This document shows, one piece after another, positions 1-11,484 of a stretch of DNA of 64,000 bases. Made by a program: the position numbers and the translations under genes. Under the pieces are notes generated by a model. The model made no database searches, was not told the origin of the DNA, and saw only the letters and a list, made by a program, of their open reading frames with translations. The number at the start of each line of letters is the position of its first letter. Positions within the stretch are counted from its first letter, which is position 1. Source of the stretch: Hymenochaete sp. R1 (Eukaryota; Basidiomycota; Agaricomycetes; Hymenochaetales; Hymenochaetaceae); contig JAFREE010000035.1 of NCBI GenBank assembly GCA_019400425.1, forward strand, positions 1 through 64,000, read 5' to 3'.

Positions 1-6
1 AAAAAA

Positions 7-78
<72 letters not shown>

Positions 79-1035
79 AGGGAGAAGGGAAAGCCTGAGA
101 GGCGGACGTGTATCTGGTTTATTTTGTGAGTGCTCGAGCTCGAGCTCGAGTGCCCGCCTGTCCCCTATCCCTCATTAAAATCTACATCCGCAACCACATC
201 TGCATCCAATCGTTTGATCATCTGATCGCACTGCGCCGCGCCGCGCCATGTCGTGTCGTGTCGTGTCATGTTGTGTTACTTGTTGATATACCAGGAGTCG
301 AGGGTCGAGAGTTCGTGGGGTGTGGTGGTAGTAGTGGTGAGAAGGGTGAAGTTCCCAAACGAAATCGAAATAAGACCGAAGCCGTAAACAAAAAAAAAAA
401 ACAGAAACAGAAACAGAAACAAAAAGGATGAAAGGAAAATGCCATTGCCGTCACCGTCGCCACCACACAAAACCGAGTCGAGTCATCAACCAAAAACAAA
501 GAAAGGGACGCACAACACAGAGAGAGAGAGAGAGGGAGAGAACGAAAGAAAGAAAGAAAAGAAAAGGATACGGTAGATAGAAGAAAGAAGAAGAGCCGTC
601 CAATCATCCAAGACGTTGAAGTCGAGTGAGCTCCAGCCCCAGGGACGGGGATTCGGGGATTCGGGGAATAACGAATAACGGAGGAAGGGGATGGGGGGAC
701 GGGACGAGGGTTGGAAGCTACTCATAACATGGAAGTGAACGCGACGGATTGAGTGTTGGGTATTGGGTGTTGCCAGACGGAGAGATAGGTTGCGCCGGAG
801 CCGGAGCCTGAGAACTGGGATTGGAAACTGGAACTGCGCCTACCACTGGCAGCCGTAGCCGAAGCCGTAGTTAGCAAAAGGGAACTCGGAAATCCAGCCC
901 GAGCGCGAAGTCGAAGTCGAAGTCGGAATTGCGACTCAGATCGAGGATCGAGATCGGACGCACCAATCCGAATCCGAATCCACGAGTGGAACGGAATGAA
1001 ACGGACGGACGGACGGACGAAAGCGCCCCCCAAGC
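1..1035. repeat. Low-complexity 3' flank of the bZIP gene
   Basis: No gene is supported here. Positions 8-77 are an uninterrupted run of 70 A. A GAGCTC-rich stretch lies at about 131-149 and an (AG)n run at about 518-534, followed by A/G-rich DNA. The open frames in this stretch are compositional: runs of Phe, Lys, Arg or Ser with no domain. It lies downstream of the minus-strand bZIP gene and would include its 3' UTR. Confidence 0.6.
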
Positions 1036-4000
1036 TCAAGACCTCCCATACCCCGTCCCAGCCGCCGCCGCAGCCGCAGACGTAACCCACTGAGCCGAAT
1101 ACTCACCGTGCCCGTGCCCGTGCCCATGCGTCCCCGGTCCATGCCTAGCAAACGCACTCGAAGGGTCCGCAGACGTCGGCGTAGGCGTGTACGGACTCTG
1201 TGGGGCCGACGCCGTTCCAGTCCCAGTTCCAGTCGCGATTCCGGTTCCGGTCGCTGAAACGGTCGAGGTGGAAGTCGAAGTGGAGGCGAGAAGGGTGTTG
1301 ATGCCCTGGTTTTGGTTTTGATTCTGGGTTGAGTGGGTCGAGTTGGGGGACGTCGTGTGTGGCGAGTGAGCGTGAGCGTGAGCAGGGTGGTGTGGGTGGT
1401 GTTGGTGTTGGTGGTGATGATACCCCGAGGAGGGCGTGACGGGGCTTTCGTGCGGCCCGGAACCAGAACCGGGGCCGTATCCCGAAGATTGAAGAGGCGG
1501 TGGCGGCGGCTGCATTCGGCGAGTCTGGGCCTGGGTCTGTGTCTGGGCGGGATGGAACTCGGGACTCGAAGAGACGAAAGTCGTCGACGTCGGCGAATGC
1601 GAATGCGAGTGAGAGTGCGAGTGCAAAGTACCCACGCCGGAGCCGGTGCCGTTCCCGCCATTCATCCCAACATGATTCATATTATTAACCTGAACACCCG
1701 GGCCGGGCGCACCGTGGCCGTGACCGTGACCGTCCCCGTTGGCCATCCTGCCGCCGGCGTAGCCCCCAACGCCAACGCCAACGCCCGAATCCAACTTGAA
1801 CCCAGCTTCCTCCTCCGTCTTCAACCCCCCACCGCCAATCGCGCTCAGGCTACGCCCGTGTCCGCCGTGTCCGTGTCCGTGTCCATTCATCGACCCCACG
1901 ACATACCCACCATGCCCATGCCCAACATACTCCTTCACACCCCCTCCCCCTCCCCCAACCGGAACCGGAGCTGGAGCTGGAGCGCCAAACCGAGGAATAG
2001 GCGGAGGCAGATGGAGACCCCCCGCCGACGTCGTCATCCCATACGGTGGCCCGGGGGACGCGTGTGCGTTGTGTGTGTTGTGCGGAGGATGCGGAGGCGG
2101 GCCGGGCATGGAGAGCGTCGCGGGTGTGTTTGGGTGTGAGAGTCCCTGTCCCTGTCCCTGTCCCTGCCCCTGCCCCGCGTGGTCATCATGTAAACTCGGA
2201 GGCGCATACATACCGTTAGCGTTGCTGTGACCGTTACTATCCGCGCGTTCCCTCAGACCCAGGCTCGTCTCGACCATCGACAGTGAGGATGGGTTCCCAG
2301 CACCGCCGTACACCCCACTCGCAAGTCGTTGCTGTTGCATTCCATTCGTACCCGTAGGCTCACCCCACTTCCCCGACCCCGACCCCGTCACCCCAGCCTG
2401 AGTATTATCAAACCCCGCACCCGCACCCACCCCACCATACGCCTGACTCAAGTTCGCCCCAGCCTGAGCCCCACCCCCCTGCGCCGAACTCATACTCTGC
2501 TGCCCACTAGCATCCCCATTCCGCCCAGACTCATCTTCCATCCCCGTCCCAACGCCAACGCCAACCCCCGCCCCAGCTCCTGAGATAACGTACCCACTAC
2601 CGCCGCCGCCGCCTGTACTAGTATACAGCGGTGGGTGGGACGGGACGGGCGGGAGCTGTCTCGAGGTGGACGTCAGGTGCAGGACCGCGCCGCCGCCGCC
2701 GCCGTTGGCGGCCTGAGAGCCGGAGTCGATGAGTGCCGTGTGTCCGTTGAGGGAGGAGGTCACGGAGCCGACCTGGGTGGGGGTGGAGGAGAAGCGGTTG
2801 TGGTGGTGGTGGTGGTGGTTGAGGGGCGGGGAGGAGGAGCCTGCTGGGTTGGTGGTGTCGTCGCTCATTGCGTCTCCGACCTGTTCGGTGAGGAGAGGGG
2901 GGGATGGAGACGGGGACATAGATGGGGAGAGGTTCGTATCAGTACGGGTCTCGGAGAATAAGAATAAGAATAAGAATAAGAAAGAAGACGAGTCGAGTCG
3001 GGAGATCGTGACCACTCGCTTTTGGCTTTTGACATTTTTTTCGGATGGGGAGTTCTTGGGAAAGAAGAGAATGAAATTTAAACGCCTTGACTCGCCTCGA
3101 ATCCATTCTGTTGATGGTGGTGGTGTTGGTGAGCATGGGGGTGGTGCGACTGCGACTGCTGCTCTCCACCACCGTGACCGCCAAACCCAACAGACCCTCG
3201 CGCCGCACCCACCGCACCCGCACCCGTCCCAGCACTCGCGCTCCTCCGTCTCTTCACCCCCATCCCAACCCCCCGTTGTCCCGTCCCCTCCACCATCCCT
3301 CCCCCAACCCCAACCGCCCTCCCCGCCAACGGCCCCGCAAAGCTCGAAAGCGGCAACGGACTCGGCCGCTCCCCCATCTGCTCCAACCACGCCTTCAAGT
3401 TCTCCGCGTACCGCCTCAGCGCCTCGATCTCCAGCTCCAGCGCGCGCACGCGCGGGCTGCTGCCGGCATTAGTATGAGTATGAGTATGAGTGCTGGTGGG
3501 GCCGTCGAGCGGGAGCGCCATTCCCGTTAGCGTCCCCACCCCGACTCCGACGCCTGTGTTGAACGGTGACCCCGCCCCCGGCCCGGGTCCCTGCGCGCCG
3601 CTACCGAAAGGACCTGCGTCGCCGATGTGTTGTTGAAGAAAATGACCTGGGCCGGGACCGGGACCGGAGGGAGGGAGAGGGGGCCCGCCGCCTATTAGTG
3701 GGCTGCGTTGTTGGGACGGGTGGCGGAGGTGCGGGGGGAGGGAGTTGGGGTCTGGCATGCTGAGGGCGAGTTGGAGGCGGGCGACGGTGTCTTCGAGCTG
3801 TATGTGCGTGTGCGTGTGCGTGTGTGGGGTGCATGTGGGAGGGTGGGGTTCAAGGTGGTCAGATGGGGTAGATCATCGGGGAATCAAGAGGCGAGATGGT
3901 GAAAGGAGGAAGAGACGGGGGAAACGAGACGAACGAGACGAAAGAGGAAGGAATGGAGATGAGCGTCACGGTGTCCGTTAAGCGACGATGGACGATGAAG

Positions 4001-4812
4001 AGCGGAGACGAGAAAGGAGGAGATTCGGATACTGGGGGGTTTAGTCCCACTAGTTCGAAGCTAGCTGGTTCCGAAGAATGGGAACGGGGGACGGGGAACG
4101 GGGAACGGGACAGTATTGAATTGAATTGAATTGGACGAAGGCGAGACACTGGCAGCGCTGCCGTCATTATGACTCTCTCTTTCTCTTTCTGTGTCTCTCG
4201 AGAAAGGGGACGAGAACGAGAAGCATGGGCAAGGCAAGGAAGATGATCGTGATCGGGATTATGATCACGATCATTATGGCACGGGTCCGGGGAAGCGTGT
4301 ACACACGCACGCTCACGAAGGAACGAAAGCAGAAAGGAGCCAGAAGGAGAACGAAATGGATTCGATTCGGAATGAAAAGAAAGAAAGAAGAAAATGGTTC
4401 GCGGGAAGAAGTCAGTGCCAGTGCCAGTGCAGTGGGTTCTCGTCTCGTCGATGGTAGAACTCCCCCGAAAAAAAAGCCCAAGTCCGAGGGCCCACTGGCA
4501 ACTCGCGCATTCCTCCTTACCCGCACCCGCAACGGCGGGGATCCACACAAGCGCGTCAAGAGGAAAAGGGCTCTGTGACACGGCCAACACACCCCGACAA
4601 AAAAAAGCGCGACGAAAGAAAAGAAAGAAGGAAAAAAGGACGAGAGGAGAGGAGACGCGCACCTGCTCGATATATGCTTTGCGTTTCGCCCTATGCCGCG
4701 CCTGCGCGACGGCATTCTTGCTGCGTTCCTGCATCGTGGGGGGCCCGCCCGCTGATGTACCCGCGTTCGGACTCGGATGTGAGAGGGGCGAGCGAAGGGA
4801 GGGAGGGTCCAT
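1036..4812 (-). CDS. bZIP transcription factor, 902 residues, low-complexity tail
   Basis: Likely a nuclear DNA-binding regulator. Exons on the minus strand: 4812-4663, 3797-3084, 2880-1036. Exon 1 encodes 50 residues and ends inside the bZIP. The basic region has the N-x7-R signature (NAVAQARHR, about residues 33-41) followed by KRKAYIEQ. After an 865-nt intron, exon 2 resumes with LEDTVARLQLAL, the start of the leucine zipper. A second short helix (ALELEIEALRRYAENLKAWL) occurs further along exon 2. The remaining 600 or so residues are Gly/His/Ser/Pro/Gln-rich with GHGHG and HSHSHS runs. The 865-nt intron is far longer than others here, but donor GTGCGC, acceptor ATACAG and the zipper register fit. 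The second intron uses a weaker donor (GTTTAA), so that junction is less certain. The bZIP call is firm; the target genes and subfamily are unknown. Confidence 0.75.
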
Positions 4813-7800
4813 GCGTGCGCGTGGGCGGACTCGGATGTGGATGAGAGGATGGTGGTGTGTGGGAGGATGAGGGAGGGAAGGACCAGGAGGATGGGAGAGA
4901 TCCTGGGCCTCCGCTCAAGGGGGAGGGAGGGAGAGGGGAGGAGGAGGCGGCGGCGGCGGAAAGAGAAGGGAATGATCGCGAAGGAGGGAGGGAGAGGAAT
5001 GTTGGAGGATGAGGAATACTAGAGTAAGAGAGGGGGAAGCTCAGTTCAGATGAGACGGGGAGAGATGGACGTCGACGACCAAGGGGGGGATGGATTGACC
5101 GTTGAGTGAAGATGGGATGGAGATGATGAGAGATGAAGTTGGAAGTGAGGACGGAGAGAGGGGGAAGGGGATCTGCCGTAATGGGGTGGGAGGGGGGTAT
5201 TTAAATTATTCAGTAGATGAAGTAATAGTTCCCGTAAGTAGGCGCAGAGAATAACTGGAAGACGGAGAGGTTGGATCCGATTGTCTGCATCCACCGAGTG
5301 AGCCAAAGTGAGAGAGAGTGTGTGTCTTTGCTGCCGGCAGTTGAAGAGACTAATTTGGAAATGCGCCAGATCTGCACTCACGTAAACAGACACACCCTCC
5401 CCTTACTCCGTCTCTGACTAATCCTTCGACGGATCCAAATTTCTTCCCCCCCTCCCCCCGTGCCTTTTTCTGTTTTTTGATTCCGCCCATCTGCCTTCCA
5501 GGGTCATCTACATCTATCTATCTATCTCCTCCCGCCCTCCCGGCCTTCGGCTCTCGGCTCTCTCATCCATCTCCTCCTCCGATCCGAACTCTCATCTCCG
5601 TTACGCCCTTTGCCGCTCCCATCCCAACCCAGCATTAAAAACAAAAAACAAAAATGCGGTGACTGTCCCGGTCCTCCCATAAACAGTCTCCAAACCTTCT
5701 TCGCGTTCTTCGCACTCTCGCCCTCTCCTTCTTTCTCTAATCTCTTCTCCTACGCTCCAATAGACCACGCGTCTAGACCCTTGTCCACTCTCACCGCCAA
5801 CACAACAAATATCTTCCTCCCGTCCAATCCCAATCCAATCACTGCACCCTTTGCATTTGCACCGTACTCTTCCTCTCGTCCTTTCCAGATCCCCGCCTCG
5901 CCGATTACCTTTCCCCTTCCCTTCCACCGCCCCACTGTCTCACTTCCATCCATCATCCAATCATCCAATCCCAATCCCAATCCCAATCCCAATCCACCTT
6001 ACCTTCACAGCCCACCCGATTTCCGCGCACTCTCGACCCCGGTACCTTACGCCTACTCTCTTTCTTTACTCCGGCGAGTCCACCGACATGGCGCAGTTGC
6101 AGCTTCTGGTCCTCAGAACAGTACCACTAGCACTGCGACGCGGCGTCCTCGACACGGCGAGTCACTCTCTGTCTTTGTGTCTTTGTGTCTCTGTGTCTGT
6201 GTATCCGTGTATCTGTGCGAGAGAGAAAAAAACTCTAATCCACTTGAACCCGCGCCTGAACCTGAACCTGAACCTGAGAAAAAGCTTCCCCGACTTTCGA
6301 GGGAAACTTTATCTTCGCTTCGTTTTCGTTTTCGTTTTCCGCGCCTTTGCTCTTTGCTCTTTGTTCCTTTCTCTTGCTTCTCCCTCGTCTTCGTTCCCTT
6401 CCGCCATCTTCGTTGCCTTCCGCCATCTTTGTTGCCTTTCGCCATCTTCGCCATCTTCGCCATCTTCGTCGTATCGTATCGTATCGTGTCCGAGTCGACT
6501 GTACCGACGATCCCGAGTCCGCGCTCCTACTACTAGTTGTAGTTGTAGCCGTAGTTGTAGCCGTAGTTGTATCGGCACTCCTCCACCTCCTCCTCCTCCT
6601 CCTCCGGCTCTCCGAGGAAAGGGAAAACGAAAAAAAGAAAACGAAAAGGGAGAATCCATCATGACACCGCCACCGGCACGCATCCCCCGTTCAAGCTCTC
6701 GCTCTCACTCTCACCGACGCGACTCGTCGACTCGTTCAAAGTTTCGTATTTCTCCAAACTCCAATCTCCAAACACCCACTGGCAAATCACCCACACAGGC
6801 TGGCAAACACCACGCCGGGCCAAGCGTCCGCCACACCTCCGAGTCCGCGGACGACCCCCGCTTACTGTACTGATACGACGTCCGAGTCACCCCCCTTTCT
6901 CCTCTTTTCCGGCGATAAACTGAAACTGACTTTCGCGCTCTCGATCCTCGATCCTCGAAACCGAAACCGAAACCCTTGAACCTTGAATTTTGCGAAAAAC
7001 CTTGAGTAAACCTGGACCCGAACCCGAACCTGCTAACAACTCGAAGGGCCGCCCGTCCTTTGATTTTTTAATTTTTTTTTTTGATTCTTCGAGTTGGTTT
7101 TTTGGGTTCATGGGTTTTATGGGTTCTTACTGGATTCGTCCCCACCTTCACCGTCCACCGTCTCCCGCACTGGGACTGCGACTGCGATTTGCGACTACGA
7201 CTGTGGCTGGAATCTCGTTCGTCCGTGCCATGTTCGAGGACGAGGACGAGAACTCGAGCTTGGACTCAAACTCGGGTCTACTGTGCCAGTACTGCCAGTA
7301 CTGCCAGTACAGGCAGCATCCTCCGAGTCAGGCTATCCAATCCGAGTCCATCCCATCCAAACGCACCCTCCTCCTCCTCCTCCTCCTCCTCCTCCTCCTC
7401 CTCCTCCTCCTCCTCCTCCTCCTCCCACCCCGACTCCGAGTTCGATTCTTTTCTTCCTCCACCCCCCCCCCCTCCCCAGGCCCGGGCCCGCCTAACATTA
7501 ACACTACACTCGAACGTCGTCGTGGTTCGTCTTGAACGGAGTACCGTACCGGACCGGACCGTACGAGGAGTCGGAGCCGTCTAGTCACTGAGTCGCTGAC
7601 AGGAACGGGGACGGGGGACGGGGAAGGAGAGGGTGGAGGCGGAGGTGGAGGTGTGTCGGCGTGGAAAATGTACTAGTAGGAGAGTCCCACCGGCACTGAC
7701 TCGGACACGTCGCGTTCTCCTTCCTTCCTCCCTCCCTCCCTCCCTTCCTTCCTTCCTTGCGCACGACCGTGCCAATCCAATGAGCCAGTAGCCGCGGCGC

Positions 7801-8470
7801 GAAACGTCTCCAGTCGGTCAGTTTGCAGTCCTTTTGTCTCGAGCCCTCCAGCTTCAAGTCGTCAGTCGTCTGTCATCCTAATAACAATGTACGATGTTTG
7901 GATTCATGACGTACGATCCATGACGTACGATGCGCGACGTACGATGTCAGTGTATGCCGTCCCGATCCGAGTCTAACGAGCCTAACGAGCCTAACGAACG
8001 AGTCTGACGAGCCTAACAAGCTGATGATATCCGGAGTCCTCCCTAGCACTGGCACTGGCACTGGCAGTGGTTAAACGAAACGGGCACCGGCAAACCCAGA
8101 GACTCAGACTCAGACTCGGACTCGGACGCGGCTTCGGGGCGCCAAACCAGCGACACAACGAAACGGTACGAAGTGAAATGGCTGGTCGGGTCGGTTAGTC
8201 GCGACTCGCGAACCTTCCCATGCACGTGTCCTTTTTTTTTATATAAAAAAAAAGAGTCTCAGAAATATTGGATCTCAAACTACTAGTACTCGGACTTGCT
8301 CGGACAGTCGGACTCCGGACTCGATCGATCCAATCCGATCCACTGGTAAGCGGTAAGCCAGACGTTGGTTTTCGATTCCGATTCTTGATTTCAGATTGAT
8401 TCGTAGTCTTTGGTCTTGAACGACCGGGGCCGGGGCCGAGGTTGAGGTTGAGGTTGATTATATATGTTAT
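4813..8470. repeat. Microsatellite-rich 5' region with no supported gene
   Basis: This 3.6-kb stretch upstream of the bZIP start is strongly pyrimidine-rich on the plus strand. It holds simple repeats: CTAT units at about 5509-5527, a CCAATC-type hexamer at about 5965-5995, TCGTA/TAGTTG units at 6470-6570, a perfect CTC/CCT tract at about 7367-7425, three GACGTACGAT units at 7907-7947 and CGAGCCTAA 9-mers at about 7968-8015. T9-ATAT-A9 at 8232-8253 is a perfect 22-nt palindrome. Open frames up to 340 codons are homopolymeric (Ser, Pro, Leu) and were rejected as genes. Confidence 0.55.
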
Positions 8471-10125
8471 ACGCATACGCAGTTCTTATTCGTATTGTTC
8501 TTATTGGGCAGGTCATACACTGGGCCATGGACTACAGTGGTAAACTCCAAACCGCTGATATTACCTGATTCTCTCTCCTTTTTTTCTCTCCTCTCCTCAA
8601 GAGCGAGAGAAAGAGAGAGAGAGCACGTATTTGTAGAGCTGGCAGGTACGATACGATACAACTTGAGCTCTGCTTTGTCGATGATGCGCCATGGTATGTC
8701 TTTCGATACTTTGGATGATAGTGGGTAGAGACGAGACGAGACTCGGAAGGCGGTGACCCGTTCGCAGGACGGGTGGTATAGTGCGAAAAGAGGCCTGCCC
8801 CAGGCTCTGCATCGTCGAAAATGAGCTTCTGGAGACCTTGTTTCGAGATACATTACAGAGAGAATTGTTCCTGTGGTCTTCACTTTCTTGACTGATGGAG
8901 CGAAGCTGGATCAGTGGTAACACCACAGGTCATAACGTGGAGCTTTTTGCAGGCCTATGCGCAATAGTTTGGCTAATTCGAATATTTCCAGTGATTCTAT
9001 GCGGTTGAAATAAAAACAGAGGTGGTGGGTGAGGAAGAACTGGACCAGAAACAGGAAAACTGGGAGGTACTGCGATGATGAAGCATTACAGTATTATGTC
9101 AGACTCTGTTTTCTCACGCACCAATGAGACAAACCAAAAATCCATCCGAGACCTTTCTCTTTCTTTCTTTCCTTCCTTTCCCTTAAGCCATGACAGACTC
9201 AAAGCCGCGATACTCGTCACGCACAGAGTTGTCGTCCTCTTCGACCTCTTTCTTTGCGAGTGGGCTAAGGTCTGAGTATTCCAATCTCCCTCGATTGGCC
9301 CCAGATGGGCTCGACGACAATTCGTCGAGAGGCGTACCAGAAAATCGCTGCCCCCGGCGGAACTGCAACGTCATATGACAAAAGCGGGACGGCCCTCATA
9401 CCAGTATTTAGATCCCGAAGGTTGTAGTACCGTGCTGTATTGCCGGGAATACTAGGGAAATGGTGTGGCTCGTGTGGGCGCTTTGAAGACGTCTCGGAGA
9501 ATTGGGTGTACGTGTGATGACTCGCACTCGCTTGGATTTCGATGTGCTCGATCTCTACCACTTCGATCTACATGATACCAAATCCGCACGCTTAGCTTAG
9601 CGAAAAGGATTGGGATGATGGACTGAACATGATTTCATGGTTAGGTCATCCATGGATTGAAACGGGTAGAGAAATGAAGGGCTGTCGTTGGGAGAGTTGT
9701 GCAGGGTTTCCGTATGCTCTTTAGTGCACTTCGCGGCTCACGATCCAACCCTGATGCATTCATTGCTGATGGGTTCCGCGAAACTCGATTCAGACTACTC
9801 TGACTCTGTTGTGGATCAATTTTTGATTCTTTTCAAGGCTTTTCGAAAGTCTTTGTAATGCGTGTATGCGACTCTTATTAATATTCTGAATGCATCATGT
9901 ATTAGCTGGTGTTTCCGTGTGCGCGCTTCTTTCCAGTACGTATTTCACTCTGATGCATGCATATCACTGGCATATCTACAACACAAACTTGAATTTCAGA
10001 GTGGTATTACTTCATGCCTCGCTCTTCTTCAAGGCTTCCTTGCAAGACATTTCATGTATCGATTTCTATCGTTATTACATCGGCGTTGGTGTCTTTAATT
10101 TACAGAATACACCTCACCGTGTACC
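8471..10125. other. Intergenic DNA with one coding-like remnant
   Basis: I see no complete gene. On the minus strand, about 9561-9183, two overlapping frames look coding-like. One contains RPHEPHHFPSIPGN and RYYNLRDLNTG. The other contains LDELSSSPSGANRG and ends DEYRGFESVMA. A 39-nt GTATGA...TTGCAG segment lies between them, but splicing it does not bring the second frame into register. It may be a degraded gene or a gene with an unrecognised splice pattern. No family was recognised. Confidence 0.25.
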
Positions 10126-11484
10126 CTACAAGCCTACCTGACCGTCGTCCTCCTTTGTTGCTTGAGCAGTCTCATTGACCTTTCTATTTAAATCCAAGTA
10201 ATGTTTCCTCGCCTCCAACTCCCTAATGCATGCCCTCAAATTCGAAAGCGCTCGAGCTTCGTGTCTCCCTGCCTCTCTGGTCGCAGCATCAAATTCACGC
10301 AACCTGTACTGCTCCCTGTCCTTCTCTTTGATTTGCTGTGGTAGCTTAGCATTCAATTCGTCGATCACTGTGCCCAACTGCTGACTCTGCGTGATTGATG
10401 ACGCAATTGGAATTTCTTTCTTCAGCTTGGATAACTTGCCCTCGGAATCACGCTTGTTCGTTTCACACTTTACGTGCACTCGCCGAATGTTTTCCGGTTG
10501 ACTAGAGACGTTGTCAACGCAGAATTCCCATTCCCGCATAACAGTTTCTCGTTCAAGGATCCGAAGAAGACGATTTTGCTCTAGTTCCGCTTTGCTTGTG
10601 CAAACACTCTCGATGATGTTTGTAATGGTCGTAGGATTAAGAGGCGATTTGGCGGGACCATCCTCAGGCTGAGTGCTAGTGGGATGGATGGCATAGTACA
10701 AGAGGCCTTCCAGAGCGCGACCGAGCTCGGCACGGACCTCCATGCTCATACGTATCTGTCCCAGCATGTTTGCGATTTCGTTTGTATGTTTTCCCAAGTT
10801 TGTTTTGAAATGAGCCTCAGCGGTCTCGTTCTGCATCTGAGTGAGGCGTGCTTCGCTTTCCTCGATTTGCTTTAATAACTCGTCGCGTTGTGTCGTGAGC
10901 TCTTCTTCGTTTCGTTCCGGACCTTCAGGCGCTTGTCGACTTGAGCTTGGGTTATCGATGTGCTCAATTCCGGGATTGGCAGAGTGTGAAAGTGCAGAGT
11001 ATGAGGTCTCTGAGTCGGGATAGTAATGCAGCGGACGTAGCAGTTGACTGGTATCAAGAGGTTTTTCGTCCGCTCCATCTATATCGCTGATATTAATCAT
11101 TCTTTCCTCGATAGATTTCAAGTCTTTCTCGATGTGAGATATGGCTTCCTTCTGATCTTTAGTCAAAACCCTTTTGTCCAACGCATTCATGTCCTTCCGA
11201 AGTAGGTTGACAAAATGTTCGACACCCGTCTTTGCACCTCCCTTTCTTTCTTTAGAGTCGGCTTGACGTAGATCCTCGAAACATTTAATCAGCCTATTTC
11301 GAGATTTTGAAAGGGCCTGTTGGAGAGGGTCCGTTGGTTGGGACGCAGATACTGGGGGATCTTGGTGTCGGGGACGTTTGCGACCGCCTGTGGACTCAGA
11401 GGCGTGGGGTTCGGGGGAAGGAGAAGCATTGTCTTCATCTTTCTGTCGTTTACGACCTTGGGAGCTAGGGTTAGAATGAGACAT
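10126..11484 (-). CDS. Coiled-coil protein of unknown function, 452 residues
   Basis: Single uninterrupted frame with an ATG at 11484. I do not recognise a family. Residues 1-60 are polar and Pro/Ser-rich with basic clusters (GRKRQK, GGRKRPR) that could be nuclear localisation signals. From about residue 65 to the end the protein is mostly charged, Glu/Lys/Arg/Gln-rich and helix-forming. Likely coiled-coil blocks lie near 110-140, 205-260 (EELTTQRDELLKQIEES), 310-350 and 385-440. Cysteines are few and there are no membrane segments or catalytic motifs. The absence of introns is unusual in this window. A structural or nuclear scaffold role would fit the composition, but that is inference only. 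Confidence 0.7.
   Translation of the reverse strand: MSHSNPSSQGRKRQKDEDNASPSPEPHASESTGGRKRPRHQDPPVSASQPTDPLQQALSKSRNRLIKCFEDLRQADSKERKGGAKTGVEHFVNLLRKDMNALDKRVLTKDQKEAISHIEKDLKSIEERMINISDIDGADEKPLDTSQLLRPLHYYPDSETSYSALSHSANPGIEHIDNPSSSRQAPEGPERNEEELTTQRDELLKQIEESEARLTQMQNETAEAHFKTNLGKHTNEIANMLGQIRMSMEVRAELGRALEGLLYYAIHPTSTQPEDGPAKSPLNPTTITNIIESVCTSKAELEQNRLLRILERETVMREWEFCVDNVSSQPENIRRVHVKCETNKRDSEGKLSKLKKEIPIASSITQSQQLGTVIDELNAKLPQQIKEKDREQYRLREFDAATREAGRHEARALSNLRACIRELEARKHYLDLNRKVNETAQATKEDDGQVGL

Noticed and set aside
8..77. 70-base A run as a retroposon poly-A tail
   Set aside because: No LINE-type coding sequence or target duplication is visible beside it and it lies at the window edge; a plain homopolymer or assembly effect is as likely.
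5965..5995. Possible telomere-like repeat (CCAATC hexamers)
   Set aside because: The unit is not TTAGGG or CCCTAA, and the array is short, internal and surrounded by other microsatellites.
5610..6873. Long plus-strand frames of 308 and 340 codons
   Set aside because: Built from Ser/Pro/Leu/Arg repeats over pyrimidine-rich DNA; adjacent frames are equally open and no domain or conserved start is visible.
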